DNA from: an uncultured Psychromonas sp. | GTDB taxonomy: Bacteria > Pseudomonadota > Gammaproteobacteria > Enterobacterales > Psychromonadaceae | NCBI RefSeq assembly: GCF_947489755.1 | Contig: NZ_CANLFB010000011.1 | Span: forward strand, 59,075 to 123,074 | Direction of reading: 5' to 3' | Length of the DNA stretch: 64,000 nt | Shown here: positions 30,474 to 40,600 of the stretch, one piece after another | Layout: every line of letters begins with the position of its first letter | Position numbering within the stretch: the first letter of the stretch is position 1 | Notes under the pieces: model-generated | Seen by the model: only the letters and a program-made list of their open reading frames with translations | What the model was told of the DNA's origin: nothing | The model's database searches: none | Made by a program: the position numbers and the translations under genes

Positions 30474-31509
30474 GATTTTTCTCCAACAACGTGTGAGTAA
30501 ATGCTCGCGCCATTCTTACAACAGAAACAGGACCACCAAAACTCCATAGTGGAGAGACCGTATAAATATCATCATTTTTAACGAATTGATGCTGTGCCCA
30601 TAATGGTGATGTCATCATTCTTTCACCTTTACCCGCCGTTTCTTGTACCAAAATAAGTGCCGTATCTTGTAACATTTTAATTTGCTCTAATTGTAAATGC
30701 GTAAAATCCTTACCTGGTAACGTAATATCCCATTGATAATCAAGCCCTAGCTGTGTCGCAATAGACGCCGCTAAACTTTGTTTAGAAAAAACACGTAAGC
30801 CATAACCCATACCAACAAATTTTCCATAAGCTATTTTCTTACCTTGCAAATCTTCACTGGCTAATATCACACGTAAACGAGCTAACTCGGCATCCATTTC
30901 CAATAGCTGTTGTTTGGCTAATGCCGTTTTACCAACACGCTCTGCAAGCAGTAAATAGTTGCTTCGCATTTGATCCATATAGCGGTAATCCGTTTGCTCA
31001 AAACGTGCAAATTGTTGAAGTAATAACGTTGGAGCGATGGCATTTAATTCATCTAATAAACGAGCATGGCGGAATGGATAACCAATAATAAGATCGGGCT
31101 TTTGTTTTATTACAGCAGGGAGACTAGGGAAAGCTCGATTACCGACTTCAGCAACACCGTCAGGAAGCGCAGGATGATTAGATTGCCATTTTCGATAACC
31201 ATTAATTGATGTCAGTGCAACGGGTTTAATGCCTAAAGACAATAACATTTCAGCAGCAGACCAATTTAAGGCAACCGTTCGAGGCGTATTAATCAGTGTA
31301 GCGGGGAGTGATAAAGGTAAAATAGCATCATCTGACACATCAATATTTTCAACTATTGTTGTGCCAGTCATTCCATTATTTTTTTTACTGTTCTGTAGGT
31401 CAGCGCTCTGATTAACTACTTGGCTAAAAGCGGTATGAGGTAACGTAAAAATAACAGCGATAACCATAACCATAGACATAGGCATAGAAGACATAAACCA
31501 ACGTAACAT
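30463..31509 (-). CDS. fhuD: Fe3+-siderophore periplasmic binding protein (FhuD-like)
   Basis: 348 residues with signal peptide (MVMVIAVIFTLPHTAFSQ). The class III binding-protein core shows PRTVALNWSAAEMLLSLGIKPVALTSI, LPAVIKQKPDLIIGYPF and the long connecting helix. Later AIAGKGERMM-type sequence (here VQETAGKGERMMTSPLW) and VSPLWSFGGPVSVVRMARAFT resemble FhuD. There is an unusual stretch of about 40 residues between the signal peptide and the domain (QSADLQNSKKNNGMTGTT). Start overlaps the FhuC stop (TGATG). Confidence 0.9.
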   Translation of the reverse strand: MLRWFMSSMPMSMVMVIAVIFTLPHTAFSQVVNQSADLQNSKKNNGMTGTTIVENIDVSDDAILPLSLPATLINTPRTVALNWSAAEMLLSLGIKPVALTSINGYRKWQSNHPALPDGVAEVGNRAFPSLPAVIKQKPDLIIGYPFRHARLLDELNAIAPTLLLQQFARFEQTDYRYMDQMRSNYLLLAERVGKTALAKQQLLEMDAELARLRVILASEDLQGKKIAYGKFVGMGYGLRVFSKQSLAASIATQLGLDYQWDITLPGKDFTHLQLEQIKMLQDTALILVQETAGKGERMMTSPLWAQHQFVKNDDIYTVSPLWSFGGPVSVVRMARAFTHTLLEKNHAR

Positions 31510-32402
31510 CAGTCTATCCTCTTTGCATTTGACTCATTTTTTGCATTTGACTTAGCCTTCACACTTGATTTGATATTAGTAGAAGATTCGGTATTAGCGA
31601 TGAACTTAGTATCATTCAATTTAACCGCATTAGTTCGTGGCCATAATAAAGTTTGCCCTTCCACTTCAACACGCGCGACCGACGTATTATAAACTTGAGA
31701 AACACGATCAGCTGTTAAGACTAAATCGATATCACCTGCGGCGACCACTTTACCTTTTTCTAACATAATCGCATGGTGACTAAATTCTTGTGCATGGTTA
31801 AGGTCATGTAATACCCAAATAATCGTTTTACCATATTGTTCATTAAGGCGTTTAACGATATGCAACAATTCAACTTGATGTCCAATATCTAACCAAGAAG
31901 TCGGTTCATCTAACAAAACAATATCAGTATCTTGAGCGAGTACCATCGCTAACCAACAACACTGAGCTTCACCACCCGATAATGTTTCAATCGCTAAATC
32001 TGCAAATTCAAGTACACCGGCTTCTTGCATTGCCCAATGCATTTTTTCTTTATCTTGTTTCGTTAATGGTGCAAACCAACGTCGGTGGGGATGACGACCA
32101 AACTCAACCAAATCAGCAACCGTCAAGCCAACTGGTGTACTATGACGTTGTGGCAGCATGGCAAGTTTAAGTGCTAAGTCAGCACGGGAATACTGCATTA
32201 TTCCTTTTCCAGATAATTGAATATCCCCTGTGTTAATTTTTTCCAAGCCAGCAATCAGTTTTAGTAACGTACTTTTGCCAGAGCCGTTCGGGCCAATCAA
32301 GGCCGTCACTTTTCCTTCTTGAAATTCACAGGAGATATTATCTAGAATTAACTTGCCGCCTAAGCGACAAGTTAATTTATTCACAGTTAGTAATTCAGTC
32401 AA
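31509..32402 (-). CDS. fhuC: Fe3+-siderophore ABC ATPase (FhuC-like)
   Basis: 297-residue ABC ATPase. Walker A ALIGPNGSGKSTLLKL, signature ETLSGGEAQCCWLAMVLAQ, Walker B DIVLLDEPTSWLD, and the H-loop IIWVLHDLNHA are all intact. It energises the FhuB/FhuD import system. Start is TTG, 2 bp after the iutA stop, so coupling is likely. The C-terminus carries an extra Ser/Lys/Asn-rich tail of about 30 residues (STNIKSSVKAKSNAKNESNA), absent from normal FhuC and probably unstructured. Confidence 0.92.
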   Translation of the reverse strand: MTELLTVNKLTCRLGGKLILDNISCEFQEGKVTALIGPNGSGKSTLLKLIAGLEKINTGDIQLSGKGIMQYSRADLALKLAMLPQRHSTPVGLTVADLVEFGRHPHRRWFAPLTKQDKEKMHWAMQEAGVLEFADLAIETLSGGEAQCCWLAMVLAQDTDIVLLDEPTSWLDIGHQVELLHIVKRLNEQYGKTIIWVLHDLNHAQEFSHHAIMLEKGKVVAAGDIDLVLTADRVSQVYNTSVARVEVEGQTLLWPRTNAVKLNDTKFIANTESSTNIKSSVKAKSNAKNESNAKRID

Positions 32403-32404
32403 CG

Positions 32405-34588
32405 TTAGAATTTCACATTATAGTTAACGGAGTAAGTGCGGCCTTGGCCTTCAAAATTAAATAAGTTCTCATTAACTGAACCACCATAGTAGTAAACAGC
32501 ACGTTGAGACCATAACGTTTGATACTCAGTATTTAATAAGTTTGTAATACCAAATTGCAGTTTCCCTACAGGTAATTGAACACCTGCTAATAAATCAACC
32601 GTGTTATAACCTTCTAAGTCATTATCATCGGCATCGGTGTAATCAAACATTTGAGATGTTTGAAGGCGTGTATTATATAAATCTTGTTGCCAGCTAACAT
32701 AAGCAGTTAATTTTGAAGGACTTGCACTTGTTGCATCTAAGTTCCCCCACTTACCATCAGATTTAGTTTCACTAACAATATAGTTAAAATTACCACCCGC
32801 ATGTAATGCATCTGTTAAGTAATAATCTAATTGCGCTTCTAAACCATAAATACGAACTTTGTCATCAACAACTTCAATTGAATAATCATCTTGCGCTTCA
32901 ATTTTCTTATCCGATAAAGAATAATAAGCCGTTAACTGAGTATAAAGTGACTCATTGCTTAAACGCCAACCTAGCTCTATAGAATTAGTTGTTATACCTT
33001 CGAGCGGGTTATCTGAAACATTGGTACTACTTGCGACAGTGCCGTCATCATTGTAGTCAGCTTGACCATACCATTTAGCACTATCAGGAATTTCAAACCC
33101 TTGAGAAAAGTTCATCCACACTTGTTGGTGTTTATTTAACTTATAGAGCGCACCGACGTTAAATAAAGTATTGCTATAACTTGTATTTCCGCCTTCAATT
33201 TCATCATAATCAGTTGTATCACCGGCCAATGTAGCGTATTGCTGATCTTTATCTACAAAGTCCTCTACTGTAATATAAGAGTATTGGTAACGAACACCAG
33301 CATGTAAATTTAATGCATCACTTACATCATAATCAGCTTGTAAAAATGCAGCAAGAGAAAGAGTATCAATGTCTGGATAGCGGTCTGTTTCCCCAACCGA
33401 ATTTAATACTAAACCATTTGATATTGCAGCTGTTGTTGTATCGTAATAAGTCTGCGTTGCATCAAACTGTTCAAATTCGGCATCAGCACCATAAACAAGA
33501 CTAAGTTTATCAGTTGGTTTCGCTGTAAAGACAAACTTAGAACCAACAACAGTTGTATTTTGTTCAGACGCACTTAATGTGCCTGCATAAAATGGATTAA
33601 AACGTAATGACTCATAACGGGTATACAGTTGTATATTCATAGTTTGATTATAAAATTCACTGTCTATGTAGTTTGCAGCTAACATATAACGTGTCGTTTT
33701 AGCTTGGTCATCAAGTTCATAACCTTTAACCATGCTGATTTCATCAGTGTTAAAATAGTTAGCATATCCATAGCCATAATCAATGCCGTAATCACTATCT
33801 TGACCACTATCATAAAATTGTGCAGTTAATTCCAAGCGCTTTGTATCAGTAATATCGTACCCAACACTTCCCATCACATCGAGCTGAGAAACATATTGAG
33901 AACTAGTTTGAGTCGAATCTTGCAATATCATATCGCCATTCGAATCATACATACCACCCGTTTCTTCATAAGAAATGGACAAACGAGCATCTAACTTTTC
34001 TTTTTTAAATGAGAAAGCCTGAGCTACTTGATACTGCAAATCTTCACCACTGTTAAAACCAGATTGTGCACCAACCCAAGCTTCATAATGAGCGCCTTCC
34101 TCATCACTACCTTTTTTAGTAATAATGTTAATAATACCGCCCAAGCTTCCACCACCGTAGATAGCAGATGCACCAGAAACAACTTCAATACGCGCTATGT
34201 TAAATGGGTTAATTGAATCAAATTGACGACTAACTGCACGAGAAGAGTTTAAAGAAATGCCATCGATCATAACCAATGCTGAACGACCACGCATATTTTG
34301 GCCTGCATTTGAACGAGATTGACTGCCCACATCTAAGCTAGGGATCAAGTTGGCTAATAAATCTTTAAATTCAACACCTGACTGTGCTTGCTCTACGATT
34401 TGCTCTTCTTCGATAACCAGAACCGTCGCTGCAATATCACTAATACTTTGTGCACTTCGGTTTGCAGTTACAACCATCCCATATCCATCGTCATCAACTT
34501 GTGCCTGTGCCAATAATGGTAAGCTCAACATACCAATGACAATAGGATTTAATATAAATTTAATGTGATTTGATTTTGTAAGTTTCAT
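32405..34588 (-). CDS. iutA: TonB-dependent ferric aerobactin receptor (IutA-like)
   Basis: 727-residue outer-membrane receptor. After a signal peptide ending AQAQ, the TonB box region is VDDDGYGMVVTANRS. The plug domain has KDLLANLIPSLDVGSQSRSN, MRGRSALVMIDGISLNSSR, DSINPFNIARIEVVSGASAIYGGGSLGGIINIITKKG, and the barrel ends NYNVKF. These plug motifs follow E. coli IutA closely in order and wording (NMRGRPLVVLVDGVRLNSSR there, from memory). It is the second gene of the uptake operon, after the MFS exporter and before fhuC. Confidence 0.9.
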   Translation of the reverse strand: MKLTKSNHIKFILNPIVIGMLSLPLLAQAQVDDDGYGMVVTANRSAQSISDIAATVLVIEEEQIVEQAQSGVEFKDLLANLIPSLDVGSQSRSNAGQNMRGRSALVMIDGISLNSSRAVSRQFDSINPFNIARIEVVSGASAIYGGGSLGGIINIITKKGSDEEGAHYEAWVGAQSGFNSGEDLQYQVAQAFSFKKEKLDARLSISYEETGGMYDSNGDMILQDSTQTSSQYVSQLDVMGSVGYDITDTKRLELTAQFYDSGQDSDYGIDYGYGYANYFNTDEISMVKGYELDDQAKTTRYMLAANYIDSEFYNQTMNIQLYTRYESLRFNPFYAGTLSASEQNTTVVGSKFVFTAKPTDKLSLVYGADAEFEQFDATQTYYDTTTAAISNGLVLNSVGETDRYPDIDTLSLAAFLQADYDVSDALNLHAGVRYQYSYITVEDFVDKDQQYATLAGDTTDYDEIEGGNTSYSNTLFNVGALYKLNKHQQVWMNFSQGFEIPDSAKWYGQADYNDDGTVASSTNVSDNPLEGITTNSIELGWRLSNESLYTQLTAYYSLSDKKIEAQDDYSIEVVDDKVRIYGLEAQLDYYLTDALHAGGNFNYIVSETKSDGKWGNLDATSASPSKLTAYVSWQQDLYNTRLQTSQMFDYTDADDNDLEGYNTVDLLAGVQLPVGKLQFGITNLLNTEYQTLWSQRAVYYYGGSVNENLFNFEGQGRTYSVNYNVKF

Positions 34589-34704
34589 GATAAATTCCGT
34601 TTAATTAAAAATAAAAGTTCGTTTAATATTTATTATCAAGGTTGAGTTTCTTGCCATTGAATTTGATACCATTAGATCAGATACCAACAAATGGAGCTTT
34701 GCTC

Positions 34705-35997
34705 TTAATCTACGTTAAGTTTTGCAATGCTTACTTTATTAGTCGTATTTACCCTATGTCCTCGGTGATAAACCATTCCACCAGCACACAAGATCAATAC
34801 CATTAATAAGATAAAACTCAGTAATAACGCTTGTTGGCCTAGTATTAAAAGTAATCCGCCGGCTAGACCTCCAAATGCATTCCCCAAAGTATGACCTTGG
34901 GATACCGCAGCAGATGTGCGGGCTTTATTATATTTGCTAGCGTGAATTGCTAATGCGGTATACCAGGCAGGCGCCATGGATAACGCAGCACTAATCAACA
35001 CAACAGCAACAATCAATTGCTTCTGCATCACAAATAAAAGACTCCCACCAATAAAGCTGGCAGAAATGACGAATATAAATAAAATGGGTGAACGACTAAG
35101 AGGACGATACAAAATAAATAATGACACCAGTGCACTCGCACTCGCTGCAAATAAAAGACTGGCAGTCATATTACTAGCCAACTCAGCACTGCCAAATTGC
35201 GCCAATAACATTGGGCCTAAACTAAATTGTAGTTGTGATGAAAACAACGTAATTAATACAGCAGCAATACAAACGGAGATAAGCAACGGATTAGTCAATA
35301 AAGAAAATGACTCTGTTTTTATAGATTGTATAGGTGCAGACGAAGTATGTTGAGTTAGCGCATCTAAGCTGACTTCTTGTGTTGTTAGTGGATAAGAAAG
35401 ACTCTGTTCATCTGTAACAGCATTACTAGTATCAACTTTGTCTTTCTGACTAAACCAAGCAATCACAACTGCAATCAAGGTAACCGAAGCAATAAACCAT
35501 AAACTAAAATAATTCATATCAATAGGAACAAAGGTTAATAAAGGAGCCGTTAATCGACCTATATTAGTCGCAATACTTGACCAAACTAACTTCTCACCTT
35601 TTTTATCGTTATGAGATAAGGTTAATTGCGCACTCGGAATAATGGCACTACAAAACATGCCATGCAGCACGCGTGCTAAACATAAAGCGATGACTAAGCT
35701 TATCCCTTGAAACTCAGAAAATTGTAGGAACCCAATAAAGCTTAATTGTGAGACTAAGAAACCTAATAACACCCAACGAACAATAACCAAAATTGATTGA
35801 TTAGCTGAAGCACGCTTATCTAATAAATGTCCCCACCAGCCAGAACAACACATAAAAAAAAACGTCCCTAAAGACAGTGGTAAAGCTAGCGCAAAAGCTG
35901 AAATTTCACCTTGTAGCATCATTTCGGGTACGAGTATGAGAATTGCGCCTTGCAATGCCCCTAGTACCCAACAAGATAAAACTGCCATCCCTTGCAT
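34705..35997 (-). CDS. MFS transporter, probable aerobactin exporter
   Basis: 430 residues with about 12 predicted transmembrane helices and a charged central loop (about residues 185-235). AGGGA lies six bases ahead of the ATG. It shows no drug-efflux signature but matches the small MFS family next to siderophore gene clusters (ShiF/IucABCD-linked type). It is the first gene of the uptake operon and Fur-box-like sequences lie 35-90 bp upstream. Export of newly made aerobactin is inferred from this context; import cannot be excluded. Confidence 0.75.
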   Translation of the reverse strand: MQGMAVLSCWVLGALQGAILILVPEMMLQGEISAFALALPLSLGTFFFMCCSGWWGHLLDKRASANQSILVIVRWVLLGFLVSQLSFIGFLQFSEFQGISLVIALCLARVLHGMFCSAIIPSAQLTLSHNDKKGEKLVWSSIATNIGRLTAPLLTFVPIDMNYFSLWFIASVTLIAVVIAWFSQKDKVDTSNAVTDEQSLSYPLTTQEVSLDALTQHTSSAPIQSIKTESFSLLTNPLLISVCIAAVLITLFSSQLQFSLGPMLLAQFGSAELASNMTASLLFAASASALVSLFILYRPLSRSPILFIFVISASFIGGSLLFVMQKQLIVAVVLISAALSMAPAWYTALAIHASKYNKARTSAAVSQGHTLGNAFGGLAGGLLLILGQQALLLSFILLMVLILCAGGMVYHRGHRVNTTNKVSIAKLNVD

Positions 35998-36031
35998 TGT
36001 ATTCCCTAAATTGATATCCCAACACTCAAAT

Positions 36032-36050
36032 AAAAATGAGTATCATTTGC
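36032..36050 (-). promoter_or_regulatory. Fur box 1 upstream of the siderophore uptake operon
   Basis: About 13 of 19 matches to the consensus GATAATGATAATCATTATC (core ATGAGTATCATTTGC). It lies 35-53 bp ahead of the MFS gene, in the promoter position. A second, weaker site follows. Confidence 0.6.
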
Positions 36051-36069
36051 GAAAGATAATATTTCAAAT

Positions 36070-36088
36070 GAAAACAATTGTCATTAAG
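36070..36088 (-). promoter_or_regulatory. Fur box 2 upstream of the siderophore uptake operon
   Basis: About 12 of 19 matches to the Fur consensus (core AACAATTGTCATTA). It is 20 bp beyond box 1. Paired weak boxes are common in siderophore promoters. Confidence 0.45.
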
Positions 36089-36656
36089 ATTTAAAGATAT
36101 TTTATTGAACTTTTCCAAATTGACTTTTTATTGGCATAAAATAGAGTAATTTAAGTACTAAATTGTTACTTTTAAATGACATAAACCCTTTTTTGAAGTA
36201 TAAATAATTCATAAATAAAATGATTTATAGGGAAGTTAACGGTTGTTACTGGCTACGATATCAATAATGGATATCGTGGTTGGCTTTAAACAGAAAGACC
36301 TAAACACCAACATATTGGATCGATTCTAATAAAGATTCAGGTAAGCCTTAGCAACGGTTCAATACTAAATATAGAGGGGTTATAGATAGAAGTTATAGAT
36401 AGAAGTGATAGATAAAATTTATGGATAAAAATGACAAATAGAGGCCATGTATTTAAGTTTTTATTTTTGACCGAGGATATCGATCGCATTAAAAGTAATA
36501 GAATAAAGCAGTAATAAAGTGATGAGGTATAACGATGTATAAAAATGAGAAGAAGAAAAATAAGCATTAACACTAATATTTAACGATAATAAATTAAACG
36601 CTAAATATTAGTGTACGTTGAACGGTGTAGGCTAAGTAATTTATGACAGTCTTTTA
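36089..36656. other. intergenic region between pncB and the MFS gene, low complexity
   Basis: About 570 bp. An inverted repeat ACGATATC / GATATCGT is at 36255-36262 / 36270-36277. A tandem low-complexity tract with a 13-bp unit (TTATAGATAGAAG, twice at 36380-36405, then decaying) covers 36380-36430. A minus-strand 78-codon open frame across the tract is highly hydrophobic, lacks a ribosome site and is judged spurious. Confidence 0.5.
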
Positions 36657-37877
36657 CTATTTAGCTACTTTCACCGTTGTCGGGTCAATCCCATACTGGC
36701 TTGCTAAATATTGTAGATAACCAAGATCTTCACACATACTTTTCCCTGGTTCATCGGAAATTTTGGCAACCGGTTTACCGTTCACTGACACCATTTTAAT
36801 GACGATACTCAGTGGTACATTACCAACATCGTTCATTAAATTAGTACCAATACCAAACGACACTTTAATACGTCCTTTAAAGCGTTTCCATATTTCGATC
36901 ATGCGGGGGAAGTCTAATGAATCACTGAATACCAGCGTTTTTTCAAGTGGATCAATCCCCATACGATGATATAAATTAATCGCTTTCTCACCCCAAACGA
37001 AGGGACAGCCGCTATCATGACGTAAACCATCGTAAAGCTTGCCAAAATAAGGATCATCGAAATCACGAATAAATGAATCCATCGAGTAACAATCCGTTAA
37101 CGCAATCCCTAAACGCCCTCTGTATTCTCTTACCCACCCTTCTAATGCGGCTTTTTGTGCTTCAGCTAATCGAGTAACAGCCTGCCAACTTTGGAACCAT
37201 TCATGAGCCATTGTGCCCATTGCAGGTAAATCGAGTGTTCTTGCAAAGTGGACACAACTTGTCCCGAGAAAGGATTCTGGCAATTCTGTTTTAAGGGTTT
37301 TTAAGACTTCCTCTTGCCATTGTTTACTCGCGCGACGGCGCGTACCAAAATCAATAAAATTAAGGCCTGTTAAATCTTCTCCTGTTTTGAACAACGCTAT
37401 TTTTGCGGCTAATTTTTCACGAGCAACAAATAAATCGAATCCACCACAGTTAATATAAGTATGTAACTCACTAATTATAGACAGTGCATAAATTTCAAAT
37501 AAACTGACATGTAACAAAGGCCCATCAAAGCGTAAGTTAATATTTTCTCCATCTGAATGTATATGGATAAATTTCATGTTCAGTTTGAATATACGTAAAA
37601 ACTCAATGAAATCAGGCTTAATGAAAGACATTTTAGCGAGATAATCTAATTCTTCATCGGTAAAAGAAAGCGTACAAAGGTGCTCAAGTTGATGTTGAAT
37701 ATCAGGAATTAACGTTGTTAAATCTAAACCTTCTTTATTACGACAAGCGAACTTCCATTGCACATTCACTAATCTAAATTCAGCGGCATGGTAAAAAGCT
37801 TGAAGCATGCTTATTTTATAAAAATCTATGTCCATTAGGCTATCAATTAACCAACGGTCCACTTTTGTATGACTCAT
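36657..37877 (-). CDS. pncB: nicotinate phosphoribosyltransferase
   Basis: NAD salvage enzyme converting nicotinate and PRPP to nicotinate mononucleotide. The 406 residues match PncB. Motifs: LMDIDFYKISMLQAFYH, NFIDFGTRRRASKQWQEEVL (here LNFIDFGTRRRASK), GTMAHEWFQSWQAV and DGLRHDSGCPFVWGEKAI with the phosphorylatable His, then VFSDSLDFPRM and FGIGTNLMND. Its start overlaps the pncA stop (ATGA), so nicotinamidase and PncB form a two-gene salvage operon inside the split siderophore locus. Confidence 0.96.
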   Translation of the reverse strand: MSHTKVDRWLIDSLMDIDFYKISMLQAFYHAAEFRLVNVQWKFACRNKEGLDLTTLIPDIQHQLEHLCTLSFTDEELDYLAKMSFIKPDFIEFLRIFKLNMKFIHIHSDGENINLRFDGPLLHVSLFEIYALSIISELHTYINCGGFDLFVAREKLAAKIALFKTGEDLTGLNFIDFGTRRRASKQWQEEVLKTLKTELPESFLGTSCVHFARTLDLPAMGTMAHEWFQSWQAVTRLAEAQKAALEGWVREYRGRLGIALTDCYSMDSFIRDFDDPYFGKLYDGLRHDSGCPFVWGEKAINLYHRMGIDPLEKTLVFSDSLDFPRMIEIWKRFKGRIKVSFGIGTNLMNDVGNVPLSIVIKMVSVNGKPVAKISDEPGKSMCEDLGYLQYLASQYGIDPTTVKVAK

Positions 37878-38521
37878 TTAGACTCCAATTCCTGACTGTT
37901 GGTGAGCAATATGACACCAGCGTCTTGCATCTCTTTGCATGCTATTTTAGTTGTTTCGCTATCTACGCCTCTGCAAGCTGCGAGATTAACAATGACTTGA
38001 AAACCAGCTTTACACAATTGTAATACCGTGGTTTTAACACAATAGTCAGTAGCCAACCCACCCACTATTACGGTTATTATTTTTTTACTCAAGAGCCATT
38101 CAATAACACCCGTCCCTTCGCGTTCCCCCAAATCATGATAACAAGCGCCGTATGGATGCATGAAAGGATCAATGCCTTTTTCCACCAAAAAATCATAACT
38201 GCTTTCTTGAGGTAAACCAGGTATTAATGTGTTTCCTTTGGTGCCTACAACACAATGCGCAGGCCACTTTATATCCAAGTTAGGATACTCGCCCTCAACG
38301 GGTGACATGATTTCTTCAGGAGAATTTGCAATCCACGGCGCTTTAGCTGGGTGGCAATCTTTACTCACTACTCTATATTGAGCAAAATGAGCTTGAGCAT
38401 TTAACTCATCGGCAATGAAATCACCTTCAACAATAGGCAATTCATCTGGACACAATGGTGTAAAACCACATTGGGGGTCAACATCAAAACTGGCCGTTGT
38501 AGACTTATCAAGTTTGATCAT
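37874..38521 (-). CDS. pncA: nicotinamidase
   Basis: Deamidates nicotinamide to nicotinate, feeding PncB. The 215 residues show the isochorismatase-like fold: catalytic Asp in FDVDPQCGFTP, metal site in VVSKDCHPAKAPWIA (the usual DWHP is DCHP here, with Asp and His kept), PAHCVVGTKG and the nucleophilic Cys in VGGLATDYCVKTTVLQL. First gene of pncA-pncB, with a 4-bp overlap. No NAD-repressor site (NrtR, NiaR or NadR type) was recognised upstream. Confidence 0.93.
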   Translation of the reverse strand: MIKLDKSTTASFDVDPQCGFTPLCPDELPIVEGDFIADELNAQAHFAQYRVVSKDCHPAKAPWIANSPEEIMSPVEGEYPNLDIKWPAHCVVGTKGNTLIPGLPQESSYDFLVEKGIDPFMHPYGACYHDLGEREGTGVIEWLLSKKIITVIVGGLATDYCVKTTVLQLCKAGFQVIVNLAACRGVDSETTKIACKEMQDAGVILLTNSQELESK

Positions 38522-39014
38522 ATTTTTATCTCACTTTTGTTCAATATCATAATCAAGTTCAGCACCCCTCTTACCAATAGGCATATTCAACCTTTAATGA
38601 TGCTTTTAATTTTTTAGCAAATAACATTGTCATCATAAAAACGTTAATCAATGAAACATACACTACAATGACGTCTCTGTTTATTTAATTGCTAATAAAA
38701 TTTTCTTATATAATGTGATTAATATTGATAACCATCGCTATGTTACCAATAACGAGACACCTCAAAAAAACACAGAAAGTGATGTTATTAATATTTAATT
38801 GATTACTGTTTTCTAAAAAATGCCATTAAAATACACTAAAATACCCCATTTAAGGGTTATTTAATGCCTTTTAAGAGGATAAACACATTTTTATGATGGT
38901 TTATGTAGCCTCTTTGCCTAACTTTTATTATTCTTAAACAATTATTTACAATAACTTATATTTTCATGCGTTTCTGCTTTCAATATATGGGTTTAATTAC
39001 ATTCAAGGATTTAA
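38522..39014. other. divergent intergenic region pncA / NSS transporter
   Basis: About 490 bp of AT-rich sequence between divergent genes. I saw no riboswitch-like stem set, convincing operator or small ORF. AAGGA at 39004-39008 is the transporter ribosome site. Confidence 0.4.
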
Positions 39015-40397
39015 ATGAATACTGATACACATGTGTCCAATCGATGGTCAAGTCGATACGCGTACGTTTTAGCAGCTACAGGTGCAGCTGTTGGTCTTGG
39101 TAACATATGGAAGTTTCCATACATCATGGGTGAAAATGGAGGCGGTGCATTCGTATTTGTTTACCTTTTATGTATTTTCTTGATTGGTATCCCTGTGATG
39201 ATGGCTGAAGTTGTTATCGGTAAACGAGGACGTTCAACTCCTGCGAATGCGATTGCGCATGTTGCAACTGAATCAGGCCATTCTTCTCATTGGTCAATCA
39301 TTGGTACTATTGGTGTGTTAGCGGGTTTCTTAATACTCAGTTTCTACGCTGTTATCGCAGGATGGGCCGCTGCTTATGTTTTCTTTGCAGGCTCAGGCGA
39401 GTTCAGTGCAGCTGCTGCAGATCCAACAACGAATGCGGATGTGATTGGCGCTTTATTTACTAACTTAATCACTAGTGTGCCGCAACTGCTTATTTGGTCT
39501 TCATTAACGCTTATTGCTGCTGTTTATGTAATTTCAAAAGGGGTTAAAAACGGATTAGAAACTGCCATTACTTACCTAATGCCGTCGCTATTAATCCTAC
39601 TAGTAGGCATTATGCTTTATTCAGCAGTAGTTGGTGATTTCGCTTCTGCATTTGCATTTATGTTTCACGTTGATTTTTCTCAGCTAACCATCGAAGGTGC
39701 TTTAGTTGCATTAGGCCATGCCTTTTTCACGCTGAGTTTAGCAATGGGTATTATGATGATTTACGGTGCATACTTACCGAAGGGTGTGTCGATCGTTAAA
39801 ACGTCTATAACTATCGCGATTGCTGATACGGTTGTTGCATTAATTGCTGGTTTAGCGATTTACCCAATCGTATTTGCTAACGGTTTAGAGCCAAGCGCGG
39901 GACCAGGTTTATTATTCCAATCGCTTCCACTTGCATTTGGTTCAATGCCTTTTGGTGATGTTGTTGGTACGTTATTCTTTATCATGATTGTATTTGCAGC
40001 GTTTACGTCTGTGATTGCATTACTTGAATCTCCAACCGCTTACTTAGCGGAACGTCAAAAAATGAGCCGTACTAAAGCTGCTATTATTGCAGGCGTAACG
40101 GTTTGGATTTTAAGTCTATTAACTATCTACTCATTTGCAGGCGCAGAATGGACTAAATTGTCATTTGGTATGGGTGGAGACATCTTTGAATTCTTAGATT
40201 ACATCACAGCTAATATCTTATTACCGCTGGGTGGTATCTTTATCTCAATCTTCGCTGGTTGGGTCATTAAGCCTGAGATTTTAAAAGAAGAATTCCAAAT
40301 GTCAGATCTTTCTTTTTCAATCGTCGTAATGTTATTACGTTTTGTAGCACCGGTTGGTATTTTATTGGTATTTGCAAACGCAATTGGTTTGTTTTAA
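39015..40397 (+). CDS. sodium-dependent transporter, NSS (SNF) family
   Basis: 460 residues and about 11-12 helices of the LeuT fold. The signature is RWSSRYAYVLAATGAAVGLGNIWKFPYIMGENGGGAFVFVYL (TM1/TM2 with the sodium site); TM6 has FFTLSLAMGIMMIYGAYLP and TM8 has TSVIALLESPTAYLAE. Substrates of the family are amino acids or related amines; the substrate here cannot be told. It separates the two siderophore gene arms but there is no evidence it takes part. A terminator follows. Confidence 0.93.
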   Translation: MNTDTHVSNRWSSRYAYVLAATGAAVGLGNIWKFPYIMGENGGGAFVFVYLLCIFLIGIPVMMAEVVIGKRGRSTPANAIAHVATESGHSSHWSIIGTIGVLAGFLILSFYAVIAGWAAAYVFFAGSGEFSAAAADPTTNADVIGALFTNLITSVPQLLIWSSLTLIAAVYVISKGVKNGLETAITYLMPSLLILLVGIMLYSAVVGDFASAFAFMFHVDFSQLTIEGALVALGHAFFTLSLAMGIMMIYGAYLPKGVSIVKTSITIAIADTVVALIAGLAIYPIVFANGLEPSAGPGLLFQSLPLAFGSMPFGDVVGTLFFIMIVFAAFTSVIALLESPTAYLAERQKMSRTKAAIIAGVTVWILSLLTIYSFAGAEWTKLSFGMGGDIFEFLDYITANILLPLGGIFISIFAGWVIKPEILKEEFQMSDLSFSIVVMLLRFVAPVGILLVFANAIGLF

Positions 40398-40436
40398 TAC
40401 CAAGTGAAAAATTAGTTTAGTCATAAAAACACTGAC

Positions 40437-40467
40437 AAAAAAGCAACTCATTGAGTTGCTTTTTTAT
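40437..40467 (+). terminator. terminator after NSS transporter
   Basis: Near-perfect 13-bp stem AAAAAAGCAACTC / GAGTTGCTTTTTT with loop ATT (40437-40449 / 40453-40465) and T run, about 40 bp after the stop. Confidence 0.9.
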
Positions 40468-40600
40468 TAGCTTTACATTGTGATTAGTGCTGAGTTAGCT
40501 CTCTCACTTCACTGCTTAACTCGATCATATATTGAGGTAGTTAACAACTCATTCTGAAGAATGACAGTCAGTGAAAATAAACCATTTATAATGATTAATG

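Noticed and set aside
36337..36573. 78-codon minus-strand hydrophobic frame
   Set aside because: Arises from a low-complexity GATAGA-type tract; no ribosome site or homology-like pattern.
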